Assembly (NCBI GenBank): GCA_026770025.1
Contig: JAMXDE010000004.1
Location: 62,001 to 126,000 of the forward strand
DNA from: Craspedostauros australis
Lineage: Eukaryota; Bacillariophyta; Bacillariophyceae; Mastogloiales; Achnanthaceae
Length of the DNA stretch: 64,000 nt
Direction: 5' to 3'
A program made the position numbers and the translations under genes. The notes under the pieces were generated by a model that saw nothing but the letters and a program-made list of their open reading frames with translations, searched no databases and was not told the DNA's origin. Shown here in pieces: positions 62,631 to 64,000 of this stretch (position 1 is the first letter of the stretch; every line of letters starts with the position of its first letter).

Positions 62631-63458
62631 GTTCATTCAACGTCCTTGTGTGCATCAAATTAGTGTTTGCTTTGCATTGCGCATGTCAGGAATCGAGGGT
62701 ACGACTATGTCGGAAAGATACCCATGATTGCCGCACCTCCCAAAATTATCAATCACGACTGAAGTCAACTCTTGTTGATCACATCTTTGAGTCTTGTTGA
62801 TCACACCCGTGACTCAAGACAAACGTGACTGATATCAGTCTTGACAAGAAAACAAGCCTGTCCTCTCTGAATCAAGAAAAGTCACGACATCGAAAAACAG
62901 GATGTCCCAACATCAAGCATGACATCGCGACGATCCAAACAACGACGTCACAGGAGAAACATCGATGACCAGCAGGTCTGTGATCACCCCATCTGGAGAA
63001 CCGAAACACGTGCCACCTGCGGACTAGAACAATTCAGAAAGGACATCAAGCTTGACACCAATCGTAAGAAAAGGTGTCAAGAGATCAAGGGCGAAACCTG
63101 TGACAAGTCAAGCGCATGACTGCGGAATCGTACCGCATGAATGTAGATGATGATATGCATGATGAGATGCATGATGGAGATGCCTGATGAAAGGATCGAT
63201 GAATACAAGCGAGAATGCATGATGAAGACAGCATGAAGGCAACAGTTTGACATGATGTTACTGTGGATTATACATGCTATGGCAAATGGAATTGGAAGAG
63301 CTGAAGATGTTATGCTCACAGTTCTGAGAATGCAACAACAGGAATAGGTAATCAGATACAACTAATAAGGTTGGGTTACCCGGATTTCTCAACAAACACT
63401 ACAACAACCATCAGTCCAATACAATATCTAAGCACATAGGCGGAACCACCAAGGAAAG
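62631..63458. other. Intergenic region right of the DNA transposon
   Basis: It contains short repeated TTGATCACA and GACTCAAGAC/GTCTTGAC-type words (about 62770-62850) that make small inverted repeats, and an ATG/CATGATG-rich stretch (about 63130-63230). No supported gene. Confidence 0.4.
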
Positions 63459-64000
63459 ATTGGTGGATGGATCAGAGGGGGCTGCCAGAGCGGTTGATTT
63501 GATGCCATGGCAGGCCCATGGGCAAAGGACACGATTTGGAGGCAAATCTACTTGATGGATATGGGCTCTGTATGGAATATGCAGATCATGGCAATGATTA
63601 TATGGGCAAGACGCATCCAGGAAGGTAAGGCAAAGGTGCCCACGAAGTTTGAGGCTTGGGGATGGTCTGGAAGGTGGCAACCGGAAGAAACAAGTGGAGG
63701 GCAAGAGTTTGTTGGTAGATGGCAGTGCACGCATCCTGTGACTTCGGCAGTGACGGGCACCATGCACAAATCACCCAAAATGGCCAAGCCACCCATGCAA
63801 GATGTGTTCAGTATGAACTCAGGGGTTGGTGGATGAAGCAGCAGAATGCTCTATTTTCTGGAAGAGGCTGCATCCAGGAATGCACACCAAAGGGTCGTTT
63901 TTGGTGGTCGCAACAGCAGCAGAATGGCATCATCATACAGAGGTGTACCCTTGGAGGCATGAATGTCCAGCTCATTCTGCATGCATCAGTATGTCACCAG
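63459..64000 (+). repeat. Dispersed repeat, copy 2 (runs off the window)
   Basis: Diverged copy of the repeat at 57312-57860, in the same orientation. The alignment still holds at base 64000, so its right end lies outside the window. Confidence 0.6.

Overview
The window looks like nuclear DNA of a diatom. The signs are a DUF6824-type protein, a kinase with the diatom-style CHRDLSPEN catalytic loop, single-exon or one-intron genes with short GT-AG introns, several low-complexity-rich proteins, and diatom-like Ty1/copia elements. I cannot name the species. All calls come from reading the sequence and recalling families; no search was run.

Host genes, 1-28 kb. On the minus strand is a very large disordered protein (1-5373, open at the window edge), then a UVR-motif lysine-methyltransferase-like protein (6856-8022). 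Divergent from the latter is a two-exon AMBRA1-like autophagy WD protein (9000-12388), convergent with an ATP-grasp ligase (12601-13929). Next come an LRR-like protein (14451-16082, minus), an EamA/SLC35G-like transporter (17255-18553), a divergent protein kinase (19479-21071) and a 1445-residue STAND-type ATPase with a TPR-like helical tail (23491-27828).

Mobile-element block, 28.7-41 kb. A whole-looking Copia element lies on the minus strand (28711-37860). It has 687-bp LTRs in which I see no difference, a GAGGT target duplication and unusual AGTT...AACT termini. Beside it is a broken tyrosine-recombinase (DIRS-like) retroelement fossil (about 38.15-40.65 kb).

Host genes, 41-50 kb. These are a small secreted-protein candidate (41312-41905, minus), a CRAL-TRIO-like plus DUF6824 regulator with one intron (44780-46962) and a seipin-family lipid-droplet protein (47787-49531, minus). 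The seipin frame carries three in-frame TGA triplets.

Nested transposons, 50.7-62.6 kb. A DNA element of 11,901 bp is bounded by 166-bp terminal inverted repeats (50726-50891 and 62461-62626) and TTAT duplications. It encodes an 1175-residue transposase-like protein (58412-61939, minus) of a family I cannot name. A second whole-looking Copia element (51395-57226, 159-bp LTRs, ATGGC duplication) is inserted inside it. A diverged dispersed repeat occurs at about 57.31-57.86 kb and again at 63.46-64.0 kb.

The most novel items are the TIR element and its unassigned transposase, the TGA-interrupted seipin frame, the transmembrane segments inside a Copia polyprotein, and the half-tRNA-Lys-like primer site of the second Copia element.
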